Positions 54,492-63,182 of a stretch of 64,000 nt of DNA are shown here, one piece after another. Source of the stretch: JALJPB01 sp963933115 (lineage in GTDB: Bacteria > Pseudomonadota > Gammaproteobacteria > Enterobacterales > Alteromonadaceae); the NCBI GenBank assembly GCA_963933115.1, contig CAWVSL010000001.1:62001-126000 (forward strand), read 5' to 3'. The position numbers and the translations under genes were made by a program. The first letter of the stretch is position 1, and each line of letters opens with the position of its first letter. The notes beneath the pieces were generated by a model that saw only the letters and a list, made by a program, of their open reading frames with translations, did not search any database and was not told where the DNA came from.

Positions 54492-55460
54492 ATGGCCATT
54501 GAACATTTTTCAACATTAAAACAACATTTATCAACACAAATTATTGGCCAGCCGGCTTTTGTTGAGAATTTACTTATTGCCCTACTTGCCAACGGTCATT
54601 TGATCGTAGAAGGTCCCCCCGGCCTTGCAAAAACTCGGGCGATAAATGCCTTAGCCCAAGGTTTAGAAGCGGATTTTCATCGAGTACAATTTACCCCTGA
54701 TCTACTTCCCGCTGATTTAACCGGTACTGATATTTATCGCCCAGAAGATGGCAGTTTTTCTTTTCAACCGGGACCATTATTTAGAAATTTAGTTTTAGCC
54801 GATGAAATTAACCGAGCACCAGCAAAGGTTCAGTCAGCTCTTTTAGAGGCGATGGGTGAAGGACAGATTACTGTTGGCCGCAAAACTTATCCATTACCTG
54901 AACTTTTTTTGGTTATGGCAACTCAAAATCCGATTGAACAAGAAGGTACCTACCCTCTACCAGAAGCACAGCTCGACCGTTTTCTAATGCATGTAGAAAT
55001 AGATTATCCAGATGCGGCCAGCGAGCTAGATATCTTAAAACTAAATCGAGGTGAAGCATTAAGTCATACTAAAGATGAAACAAAGCTGCCATTAAAAAAA
55101 CTATCACAAGCAGATATTTTCACCGCTCGTGACGATATCCTCAATATACACATGGCACCCGCGATTGAAAACTACATCATTGATTTGATCATGGCGACAC
55201 GCCAACCAGAGAAGTATGATGACCAACTTAAAAAGTGGCTTGCTTATGGTGCTAGCCCACGAGCAACAATTGCCCTTGACCGATGTGCTCGTGCTCGTGC
55301 ATGGTTAAATGATCGTGATTTTGTTAGTCCTGAAGATGTCCAAGCCGTTTTTCATAACGTTTTACGTCACCGTATACTACTGACCTATCAAGCTGAAGCT
55401 GAAGGGATCAGTGCTAATCAATTACTTGACCACTTATTAAGCTTGGTTGCCATTGCCTAA
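54492..55460 (+). CDS. MoxR-family AAA+ ATPase
   Basis: 322 residues. Walker A GPPGLAKT at 41-48 and Walker B LVLADEINRAPAKVQSALLEAM are complete, and the sensor motif VMATQNPIEQEGTYPLPEAQLDRF is typical of MoxR proteins. MoxR ATPases act as chaperones together with VWA-domain proteins, and VWA genes follow directly. The stop overlaps the next start (TAATG), so this is the first gene of an operon. Confidence 0.96.
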   Translation: MAIEHFSTLKQHLSTQIIGQPAFVENLLIALLANGHLIVEGPPGLAKTRAINALAQGLEADFHRVQFTPDLLPADLTGTDIYRPEDGSFSFQPGPLFRNLVLADEINRAPAKVQSALLEAMGEGQITVGRKTYPLPELFLVMATQNPIEQEGTYPLPEAQLDRFLMHVEIDYPDAASELDILKLNRGEALSHTKDETKLPLKKLSQADIFTARDDILNIHMAPAIENYIIDLIMATRQPEKYDDQLKKWLAYGASPRATIALDRCARARAWLNDRDFVSPEDVQAVFHNVLRHRILLTYQAEAEGISANQLLDHLLSLVAIA

Positions 55461-56485
55461 TGTGGTTTAAACAAGCAGTACAAGGTTTAGACCACAAAAA
55501 AATCACTCAACTACTATCAGATCTTAAGAGTAACGGTATAGATTTGTCTATTGAAGAGTTGATCCCCTATCAAACTAAAACTTCACTAATTGATCTGGCA
55601 GCAACTAAAAATTTACATAATAAATTATCCGGTAATTATTTAAGCCGAATGAAAGGTAGAGGCATGGAGTTTGATGAAGTTCGCCATTATCAAATGGGGG
55701 ATGATATTCGGGCGATAGATTGGCGAGTAACTGCTCGGACAGGTAAAACCCATACTAAAATTTTTCGCGAAGAAGTTGAACGTCCCGTACTAATAGCAAC
55801 AGACTTAACCCCCAGTATGAAGTTTGGCAGCCAGTTATTATTTAAATCGGTGCAAGCAGCTCATATTGCCTCGTTAGTTGCTTGGCATGTTAAATCTCGG
55901 GGTGATCGTATTGGCGGTATCGTTTTTAATCAAACCAATCACTGTGAATTAAAACCTAGAAGCAGAAAAGAAGGCGTATTACATTATTTGCACGCCTTAT
56001 GCGAAATACACAAGAAGACGAATACGTTAGCTGATGATCAAACCAATGAAAAACAAAATAGTTTAAAAGCTATTAATAACCATGCTTTTGAAGACAACTG
56101 TGCCCGACTACGTCAATTGGCACGCCCCGGCTCACTAGTTTATTTGATTACCGACGGACAACAATTATCTAAAGATGCGCTAAGGCACCTAAGTGAAATA
56201 AGTCGTCATTGTGAATTAGTCGTTTGCTTAGTCTCCGATCCCCTAGAGCATCAATTACCCCAAAGCCAAAGTAAACTCAATGTTGCCCTTACTGATGGCG
56301 AACAAAGATTACAGCTTACGCTGGGAGATAAAAGCACTATTGATGACTATCAACAAAGAGCCTCAAATTGGTTTAATCAGCGGGAAGAAGAATTAAATCA
56401 CACGGGTGCTCGAGTAGTGGAATTTTGTGCGGGACAATCAATTGAAAACCAATTAAAAAATGGAGTTAATTCGTGGAGTCGTTAA
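55460..56485 (+). CDS. DUF58-domain protein
   Basis: 341 residues containing the DUF58 signature GRGMEFDEVRHYQMGDDIRAIDWRVTARTGKTHTKIFREE. DUF58 proteins are partners of MoxR ATPases and have a VWA-like fold; ATDLTPSMKFGS resembles a MIDAS with the second serine shifted. No signal peptide or clear membrane helix is seen, so it is probably cytoplasmic. The exact role is unknown. It is coupled to moxR and overlaps the next gene by 13 bases. Confidence 0.93.
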   Translation: MWFKQAVQGLDHKKITQLLSDLKSNGIDLSIEELIPYQTKTSLIDLAATKNLHNKLSGNYLSRMKGRGMEFDEVRHYQMGDDIRAIDWRVTARTGKTHTKIFREEVERPVLIATDLTPSMKFGSQLLFKSVQAAHIASLVAWHVKSRGDRIGGIVFNQTNHCELKPRSRKEGVLHYLHALCEIHKKTNTLADDQTNEKQNSLKAINNHAFEDNCARLRQLARPGSLVYLITDGQQLSKDALRHLSEISRHCELVVCLVSDPLEHQLPQSQSKLNVALTDGEQRLQLTLGDKSTIDDYQQRASNWFNQREEELNHTGARVVEFCAGQSIENQLKNGVNSWSR

Positions 56486-57033
56486 CACAAAAAACCTCAT
56501 CACCAACAACGCCGCAGCAAATACCTCAAGGTATGCCAACAAATACCGGTATTGATCTCAAAGACATTCATTTACCAGAACAAATCAATGATTTCCCAAT
56601 GGCCATGGGATGGTGGTTTTTAGCAGCAATGATGATATTGACTATGATTTGTTTCATAATCAAATACCGTAGCTATGGTAAATTAAGAGTCAATCAAAAA
56701 AAAGCGATAGCTAAAATCTTATTACGACCAAGTATTGATGAGTCGATCAATATATTAAAATGGGCAGCCATACAGTATTTTCCTCGACAAGAAATAGCTA
56801 ATTTGTACGGTGATAAATTCCAACAATATTTATCAATGCATTTAACATCTAATAAGCAAAAGCAATTCAACTTATTGTCTTCACCCGCTTTTGACAATTT
56901 ATATACTTCCCCCAAAAAAAATGAACAAGATATTAATAAGCAACTCAATCAAGCCGCTATATTATGGCTAAAGAACGCTTTACCACCGAAAAAATCGTTA
57001 ACGAATAAAAATAAGGAGCTAACCAATGATTAA
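56473..57033 (+). CDS. DUF4381-domain membrane protein
   Basis: 186 residues beginning at a GTG (56473) with GGAG seven bases before. The segment LKDIHLPEQINDFPMAMGWW followed by a transmembrane helix (about 45-65) is the DUF4381 signature. The rest is a cytoplasmic helical domain. It is regularly found between DUF58 and BatA genes and is a presumed membrane adaptor of the Bat system. Overlaps both neighbours. Confidence 0.9.
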   Translation: MESLTQKTSSPTTPQQIPQGMPTNTGIDLKDIHLPEQINDFPMAMGWWFLAAMMILTMICFIIKYRSYGKLRVNQKKAIAKILLRPSIDESINILKWAAIQYFPRQEIANLYGDKFQQYLSMHLTSNKQKQFNLLSSPAFDNLYTSPKKNEQDINKQLNQAAILWLKNALPPKKSLTNKNKELTND

Positions 57034-58048
57034 TTTTGATTTACCTTGGTTAATTCTAGTCCTGCCGTTACCTTTATTGGTTTATTGGTTGCCAACGAAA
57101 AGTAATAGCTCAGTAACAGCACTCAAAATCCCTCAATTAATCACAGGTATTAATAGCCCTGAACAAGTCACTAAAAAAAGTAAATTCCCACTCATGATCT
57201 TGTCACTCGTTTGGTTATTATTGGTGGCATCTGCCTCCCAACCTCAATGGTTAGGTGATGCGGTTGACATCCCTACTGAAGGTCGTGAGATGATGATAGC
57301 TGTTGATTTATCAGGCAGTATGCAAATAGAAGATATGATAATCAATGGCCAAAGTGCAGACCGACTTGACATGTTAAAGGTGGTGTTGGGCGGTTTTATT
57401 GAGCGTCGAGTTGGTGACCGACTTGGTTTAATTCTCTTTGCTGACGATGCCTACATGCAAACACCTATGACTTACGATAGAAAAACCGTTAAACAGATGT
57501 TAGACGAGTCAGTATTAGGTTTAGTAGGGACAAAAACCGCTATTGGCGATGCAATTGCTCTTGCAGCCAAACGCTTTGATAACAAAAAAGACTCTAATCG
57601 AGTATTACTACTGTTAACTGATGGTCAAAATACTGCAGGAAAAATAACCCCGGAAGAAGCATTAGAGCTAGCAGTAGCTAAGAAGATGACCATTTACACG
57701 ATAGGTATTGGGGCAGACTCGATGATTCAACAATCGCTTTTTGGTAACAGAAGGGTAAACCCTTCAAGTGAGCTAGATGAGTCAAGTTTACAAAAAATTG
57801 CCAATGACACTAATGGCAAATATTTCCGCGCAAGAGACAGTCAAAGTATGGACGATATATATCAACTATTAGATCTGCTTGAGCCGGTAGAACAGGACCA
57901 ACAGCAAATGAGACCATTAACCGCTCTATTTCAATGGCCACTTGCGGCAGCCTTTATACTCAGTATTCTTTATCTGTTGTGGTTAACTAAACCAAATTTG
58001 CCATTGAGCTTAACTCATAAATTATCGAAGGCAAATAACAATGACTGA
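57026..58048 (+). CDS. BatA-like VWA protein
   Basis: 340 residues. Two N-terminal hydrophobic segments (about 7-24 and 55-70) anchor a VWA domain with an intact MIDAS, DLSGS (Asp94, Ser96, Ser98), and TDGQN. A final membrane helix lies near 305-325. AAGGAG precedes the ATG, inside the end of the preceding gene. In Bacteroides and Leptospira, Bat proteins are linked to oxygen or peroxide tolerance; the function in gammaproteobacteria is not settled. Confidence 0.93.
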   Translation: MINFDLPWLILVLPLPLLVYWLPTKSNSSVTALKIPQLITGINSPEQVTKKSKFPLMILSLVWLLLVASASQPQWLGDAVDIPTEGREMMIAVDLSGSMQIEDMIINGQSADRLDMLKVVLGGFIERRVGDRLGLILFADDAYMQTPMTYDRKTVKQMLDESVLGLVGTKTAIGDAIALAAKRFDNKKDSNRVLLLLTDGQNTAGKITPEEALELAVAKKMTIYTIGIGADSMIQQSLFGNRRVNPSSELDESSLQKIANDTNGKYFRARDSQSMDDIYQLLDLLEPVEQDQQQMRPLTALFQWPLAAAFILSILYLLWLTKPNLPLSLTHKLSKANNND

Positions 58049-59903
58049 CTTTCATTTTATCCGCCCTTTATGGTTAATAGCGATTGTAATCGTTTTTTTC
58101 GCCCTTTATTTACTTAAAAGATTTCGGCTTTCACAGTCCGGTTGGCAGCAATTTTTACCACGTCATTTGGCTACGGCTTTACTTGAGGGCGATAATGGCA
58201 ATAGCCAAGTAAAAACAAACAAACCTCGGTCTTTAGTTATTCCCTTACTCATTGGTTTACTGACCATTATTGCCCTTGCTGGTCCTACTTGGAATAAACT
58301 ACCTCAACCAGTTTACCAAACAGAGCGTGGCTCTGTTTTAATTATGGATATGTCTTATTCAATGTATGCCACTGATTTAACACCTAACCGATTAACTCGT
58401 GCTAGGTATAAGGCAATCGACCTTTTAGAGCAGTTAAGTGATGGTGAGATTGGTTTGATAGCCTATGCTGGTGATGCTTTTATTATTAGCCCGTTAACTG
58501 AAGATGTGAATAATATCAAATTATTATTACCGGCACTAAGTCCCGATATTATGCCTGAACTTGGTAGTAATCCAATATCAGCGTTAATGCTTGCTGATAA
58601 AATGTTAAAAAATTCGGGACATGTTAAAGGCGATATATACTGGTTAACCGATGGTATTGATAGTGAGGATATTCAAGATATCACTGAGTGGTCAAGGGCG
58701 GTACCTCACCAACTCAATATTCTAGGTATTGGTACAAAAACTGGTGCGCCAATAAAACTCACTAGCGGTGAACTACTCAAAGATCGCTCGGGTGCGATTG
58801 TTATTCCCAAATTGTATAAAAATCACCTTAAAGGCGTTGCATCACGAACGAATGGGACTTATCACACGATATCAAACGATTTATCTGACATAACCGCTTT
58901 AGTCAATAATTTACCTGAAGATAATGACATCGTAGATAAAAAGACCAATACCTTTGAAGAAGGAGATCAGTGGCAAGAAATGGGACCATATGTCGTATTA
59001 CTTATTTTACCTCTTGTTATTGGCTATTTTCGCCGTGGTATTAGCTTAGCAATTTTACCCCTTAGTCTATTTCTTTTACCTGTAGATTCTACTTATGCTT
59101 CGGTTTGGTCTGATTTGTGGCAAACAAGTGATCAACAGGCTAAAAATAAATTCAATAATAAAGAATATCTCAGTGCGGCAGAGCAATTTGAACATAGTAA
59201 TTGGCAAGGTAGTGCATATTATAAGGCCAAAGCATTTGAAAAAGCACTCTCAGCCTTTGAAAAAGATAACTCGGCGAATGGACTATACAATCAAGGTAAT
59301 ACCTTAGCCCAATTAAAAAAAATTGATGAAGCGATAGCCGCTTACCAAAAAGCACTAGATCTTGACCCTAACTTATTGGATGCTAGAGAAAATAAGGAAA
59401 AACTTGAAGCGCTCAAAAAACAGCAACAAGAACAAGAACAGCAACAAGATGGTGATGAACAACAAAAACAAGATGAAAATAGTGAACAGCAAGAAAGTGA
59501 CGCTAAAAACGACGAGCAACAAAACCAAGATAAAAAAGATAATGAACAAAAAAATCAAGATCAACGAAGTGACAATGAGCCGCAGGACTCAAATCAACAA
59601 GAACAATCAAATAAAGATAAAGATCAACAGCAAGACTTAGATAAAGAAAAGAAACAAGAGAATAAAGAGCAAAAACAAGAACAGCAAGACAAGCAAAACC
59701 AATCAGCTGAACAAGAAGGTCAAGCAAAGCAATTATCACCAGAAGAGCTGGAAAAAATTGACCAAGAGCTTGAAGAAAAGCATCTGCAATTACTAAATAA
59801 AGTGACTGATGATCCGTATCTGTTGCTGCGAAATAAAATGCAGCTTGAATATAAAAAACGTCGTCAGGAAGGTTATCGTTCAGGAGTAAACAAACAGTGG
59901 TAG
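58041..59903 (+). CDS. BatB/BatC-like fusion: VWA domain plus TPR and Q/K/E-rich tail
   Basis: 620 residues. Two membrane helices (about 7-25 and 63-82) precede a VWA domain with MIDAS DMSYS (Asp103, Ser105, Ser107) and LTDG. Hydrophobic segments near 316-350 come next, then a TPR region (about 370-455, GLYNQGNTLAQLKKIDEAIAAYQKALDLDPNLLDA). After that is an extreme low-complexity stretch rich in Gln, Lys, Glu and Asp (about 455-560). This joins the BatB and BatC functions in one protein, an arrangement common in gammaproteobacteria. Overlaps BatA by eight bases. Confidence 0.93.
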   Translation: MTDFHFIRPLWLIAIVIVFFALYLLKRFRLSQSGWQQFLPRHLATALLEGDNGNSQVKTNKPRSLVIPLLIGLLTIIALAGPTWNKLPQPVYQTERGSVLIMDMSYSMYATDLTPNRLTRARYKAIDLLEQLSDGEIGLIAYAGDAFIISPLTEDVNNIKLLLPALSPDIMPELGSNPISALMLADKMLKNSGHVKGDIYWLTDGIDSEDIQDITEWSRAVPHQLNILGIGTKTGAPIKLTSGELLKDRSGAIVIPKLYKNHLKGVASRTNGTYHTISNDLSDITALVNNLPEDNDIVDKKTNTFEEGDQWQEMGPYVVLLILPLVIGYFRRGISLAILPLSLFLLPVDSTYASVWSDLWQTSDQQAKNKFNNKEYLSAAEQFEHSNWQGSAYYKAKAFEKALSAFEKDNSANGLYNQGNTLAQLKKIDEAIAAYQKALDLDPNLLDARENKEKLEALKKQQQEQEQQQDGDEQQKQDENSEQQESDAKNDEQQNQDKKDNEQKNQDQRSDNEPQDSNQQEQSNKDKDQQQDLDKEKKQENKEQKQEQQDKQNQSAEQEGQAKQLSPEELEKIDQELEEKHLQLLNKVTDDPYLLLRNKMQLEYKKRRQEGYRSGVNKQW

Positions 59904-61627
59904 TAAATCAATTGATAAAACACTTAACAACAGTTGTTGTTGGTTTGGCTTTATTATTTAGTCAACACGCTTTGGCATTGACGACAGTAACGGCCAGTGT
60001 AGATAAAAATCCCGTGATATTAACCGAGTCTTTAGTGCTAACCATTATCGCTGATGATGATGTTAATGCTAACGCCTTTGATACTTCGGCTTTACTTGAT
60101 AACTTTAATGTTGGTCGTACTTCGGTCAGTACTCAAACAAGTATGGTTAACTTTAAAACTTCACGAGTTACTCGCTGGAGTACAGTCCTTGTTGCAAGAG
60201 AAATCGGCAAGGTGACCATTCCATCATTTACCATAGAAAATAAAAAAACTACGCCTATTGAAATCACTATTTTAGCTGCCGCTGATAACAACGGAGTAAA
60301 GAAACAAGATGTTTTTATCACTAATGAAATCTCTAGCAGCAATATCTATGTCCAACAATCACTCACTTTAACCGTCAAATTACATTTTTCTACAGAACTA
60401 AAGCGTGGCAACTTATCTGAACCAACACTTATTGGCGCAAACATCGCACAAGTAGGTAAAGATCAAGAAAGTGAACAATTGATTAATGGAAAACGCTTCA
60501 GAATAATAGAGCGAACGTATACTATTAATCCACAAGAAAGCGGAGAGTTTACTATCCAATCACCACGTTTTTCTGGTGAAATAATGATGCAGTCAACTCG
60601 TCGGTCTAACTTTTTAAATTATGCAGAAACAAAACCTGTTAGTGTTGTTGGTAATGATATTCCCTTAATTGTGCGTCCTATACCTGTTAATTATCAGGGA
60701 AAATGGCTGCCAAGTGAAATTTTAACACTTCATCAAGAATGGCAACCTAGTATCGATAACTTTAAGGTTGGCGAGCCTATTACTCGTTCAATTACGTTAA
60801 CAGTAGCCGGCTTATCAAAAGAACAATTACCAAAATTAGTAGTCAATGTTCCTAAAGGATTAAAAGTCTATCCTGATCAAGCTGAACTGCATTCAAGCCT
60901 AACTAAGGAACGATTAGTGTCTCAACAAGTGCAAAACTTTGCAATTGTTGCTAGCCGACCAGGTTCATATGATTTACCCGCTATTACCATTCCTTGGTTT
61001 AATACCGTGACTAATAAAATTGAACAAGCACAATTGCCCGCACAAAAAATCATTGTAAATCCTAACGCAGATTTTCCCGAAGAGTCGACCACCATTAATA
61101 ATAATGATGTCACCCCTGCTCCTATAGAGCAGGATAATATTAATCGAATAGCGAATACCCCAGACGGTCAAAGCGATTTGCTTCAATGGTTATTTTTAGC
61201 CTTATGGTTAATAACAACTCTCGCATGGATTAGCAGTTCATTGTTAAGACGAAAGAGTAATCCTTTAAATTTGCCACCTAAGTCTTACGGGGTAGTTAAT
61301 CAGAGTAAAACCACTGATGATTATGACACCTTAACAAGTGCTTGTAAAAATAATCAAGCTGAACAAGTATTAGCGAATATCGTCCCTTGGGTAAATAATT
61401 TAGCTGGAAAGAAACAATCAATATCTAATCTAGACGAGGCAATAAAGAAAATAAATAACAAGGACTTAATTAATGAAATTCAGTTATTGCAGCAATCACT
61501 TTATGGTAAAACAACTAGTGATAAACAATCTATTTGGCAAGGTAATACCATGCTTTTATTGATTAAAAAAATTAATCAAAAAGGAGTGACAACGAGTTAT
61601 CAAGGGAAACTCAATATTAACCCTTAA
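59897..61627 (+). CDS. BatD-like protein (oxygen tolerance family)
   Basis: 576 residues beginning at a GTG (59897) that overlaps the previous stop codon. Signal peptide about 1-27, then a long periplasmic beta-rich region starting TVTASVDKNPVILTESLVLTI, a BatD signature. One transmembrane helix follows (about 430-450, LLQWLFLALWLITTLAW), with a cytoplasmic C-terminal domain of about 120 residues. Last gene of the moxR-bat operon. Confidence 0.93.
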   Translation: MVVNQLIKHLTTVVVGLALLFSQHALALTTVTASVDKNPVILTESLVLTIIADDDVNANAFDTSALLDNFNVGRTSVSTQTSMVNFKTSRVTRWSTVLVAREIGKVTIPSFTIENKKTTPIEITILAAADNNGVKKQDVFITNEISSSNIYVQQSLTLTVKLHFSTELKRGNLSEPTLIGANIAQVGKDQESEQLINGKRFRIIERTYTINPQESGEFTIQSPRFSGEIMMQSTRRSNFLNYAETKPVSVVGNDIPLIVRPIPVNYQGKWLPSEILTLHQEWQPSIDNFKVGEPITRSITLTVAGLSKEQLPKLVVNVPKGLKVYPDQAELHSSLTKERLVSQQVQNFAIVASRPGSYDLPAITIPWFNTVTNKIEQAQLPAQKIIVNPNADFPEESTTINNNDVTPAPIEQDNINRIANTPDGQSDLLQWLFLALWLITTLAWISSSLLRRKSNPLNLPPKSYGVVNQSKTTDDYDTLTSACKNNQAEQVLANIVPWVNNLAGKKQSISNLDEAIKKINNKDLINEIQLLQQSLYGKTTSDKQSIWQGNTMLLLIKKINQKGVTTSYQGKLNINP

Positions 61628-61667
61628 ACAATGGTTATGCGGTAGATTCGATAATGATAGGTTTTTT

Positions 61668-61697
61668 ATAAGGGCTAATGTTTCATGGCCCCCTTAT
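61668..61697 (+). terminator. Possible terminator hairpin after batD
   Basis: ATAAGGG at 61668-61674 pairs with CCCTTAT at 61691-61697, followed by TTAATG. The stem is short with a 16-base loop in which further GGC/GCC pairing is possible. It separates the bat operon from the sigma-factor gene. Confidence 0.4.
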
Positions 61698-61797
61698 TTA
61701 ATGCTTAATAGCAATATTAACAGTCTCAAATATCTACCGTGTCGATAATAATAAAGTAATTCGAAATAAAGCTAACACAAATCAGGTCTCTACCTAC

Positions 61798-62313
61798 ATG
61801 ATAACGAAACAAGTTAGATACGAAGCGCTAGTTCGTGCCTTGCACACTGATTTATTCCGATACGCTTATTGGTTATGTCATGAAAAGCAAGTTGCCGAAG
61901 ACTTAGTCCAAGAAACGTTTTTACGTGCTTGGCGCGTACTTGACTCATTAAAAGATGAAAAAGCTGCAAAGTCTTGGCTTATTACTATATTAAAGCGAGA
62001 AAATGCCCGACGTTTTGAACGCAAACAATTTAAAATGTCAGAATATGAAGAAATGTCAATTGCTGATAATAGTGCGATTACCAATGAGCAACAAATAGAA
62101 AATAATTGGTTAAGAGAAAAAATAGCGCTCTTACCAGAAGAATATAGAGAGCCATTAGTGTTACAAATCATTGGCGGTTTTAGTGGTGAAGAAATTTCTA
62201 AGATGTTAGAACTCAATAAAAACACGGTAATGACCAGGTTATTTAGAGCACGTAATCAATTAAAAGACGCTTTTGAAAAAGAACCAGTTATGCGAGGTCA
62301 GTACAATGGATGA
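61798..62313 (+). CDS. ECF-type sigma-70 family RNA polymerase sigma factor
   Basis: 171 residues with only the two essential domains: sigma2 (about 12-80, FRYAYWLCHEKQVAEDLVQETFLRAWR) and sigma4 (about 110-160, LPEEYREPLVLQIIGGFSGEEISKMLELNKNTVMTRLFRAR). No C-terminal extension. Its end overlaps the next gene by eight bases (ATGGATGA), the usual layout for an ECF sigma factor and its membrane regulator. The signal it answers is unknown. Confidence 0.93.
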   Translation: MITKQVRYEALVRALHTDLFRYAYWLCHEKQVAEDLVQETFLRAWRVLDSLKDEKAAKSWLITILKRENARRFERKQFKMSEYEEMSIADNSAITNEQQIENNWLREKIALLPEEYREPLVLQIIGGFSGEEISKMLELNKNTVMTRLFRARNQLKDAFEKEPVMRGQYNG

Positions 62314-63031
62314 TTTGCAATTTAGACGGGGTATATATTCAGATCCACACAATAAAGACAATACCTTTTCGGATGAGGTTTTAGCAGAGATCAATTCTAA
62401 TCCTGCAAAAAAACAACTCAGTAACGATATCAAACAACTTGATAATAAAATTGCAAAAGCGATGAATGTTGAGGTACCTGAAAATTTAGTTGATAAATTA
62501 ATTCTTCGTCAAACATTGGCTAACCATCAGCAACAAAAAAGAAAAAGTAAAATCTATTTAGCTCTAGCTGCATCAGTCGTTTTTGCCATAGGATTAACCT
62601 TTAACTTGATGCAATCCTCGAATGCTTATGACTCATTAGGTGATTACGCTTTGGCCCATGTGCATTACGAGAAGACTCGTTTTAATAATAATATGGACGC
62701 TAAAATTTCACTCGCTTCGCTAAATAAAAAAATGGCCTCTTTTGATGGCAGTTTTTTATCTTCTGTTGGTCAATTAATATCAGCTGAATATTGCCGATTT
62801 GATGGAATGAAAAGCCTCCACTTAGTTTTTCAAGGAAAAACAGACATAGTCACAATATTTGTTGTACCTAAAAACGTTAACTTATCTTTTGATGATAAAT
62901 TTACAGACGAAAAATTAAAGGGTACGAGCCAACGTTTTGAAAATGGCAACATCATTATTGTCGCTAATCTAAATGAGTCACTAAATAAATGGCAAAATAC
63001 CATTAATGACAATATACAATGGAGTATTTAA
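62306..63031 (+). CDS. DUF3379 membrane protein, probable anti-sigma partner
   Basis: 241 residues from the ATG at 62306; the frame is open 11 codons upstream inside the sigma gene. A cytoplasmic N-terminal part of about 85 residues begins MDDLQFRRGIYSDP, the DUF3379 signature. One transmembrane helix (about 90-108) is followed by a periplasmic domain of about 130 residues. No zinc-type HxxxCxxC anti-sigma motif is present. The topology and overlap with the sigma gene suggest it controls that sigma factor, but this is inference. Confidence 0.85.
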   Translation: MDDLQFRRGIYSDPHNKDNTFSDEVLAEINSNPAKKQLSNDIKQLDNKIAKAMNVEVPENLVDKLILRQTLANHQQQKRKSKIYLALAASVVFAIGLTFNLMQSSNAYDSLGDYALAHVHYEKTRFNNNMDAKISLASLNKKMASFDGSFLSSVGQLISAEYCRFDGMKSLHLVFQGKTDIVTIFVVPKNVNLSFDDKFTDEKLKGTSQRFENGNIIIVANLNESLNKWQNTINDNIQWSI

Positions 63032-63073
63032 TAGATGACTCTACTACCCTGTTATTGAGCAATCCCCGATTAA

Positions 63074-63123
63074 AGTGTTAAAAAGCTTTAGTGAGTACAA
63101 TTATTGATAAAGCCTTTAATACT
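63074..63123 (+). repeat. Imperfect long hairpin after the DUF3379 gene
   Basis: AGTGTTAAAAAGCTTTA (63074-63090) and TAAAGCCTTTAATACT (63108-63123) can form a long stem with a small internal mismatch. No T run follows. It probably marks the transcript end of the sigma operon. Confidence 0.45.
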
Positions 63124-63155
63124 AGAGTGACCAATAAGCGCAGCTAAAAATAATA

Positions 63156-63182
63156 AGGGTAGAGTATATTCTATTCTACCCT
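63156..63182 (-). terminator. Terminator overlapping the stop codon of the right-edge gene
   Basis: On the minus strand AGGGTAGA, an 11-base loop, TCTACCCT, then TATTATTTTT. The 8-bp stem starts inside the last codons, so the stop codon lies in the stem. Confidence 0.75.

Noticed and set aside
59362..59739. Overlapping ORFs on both strands inside the low-complexity tail of the BatB/C gene
   Set aside because: They are by-products of the A-rich repetitive coding sequence and have no independent start signals.
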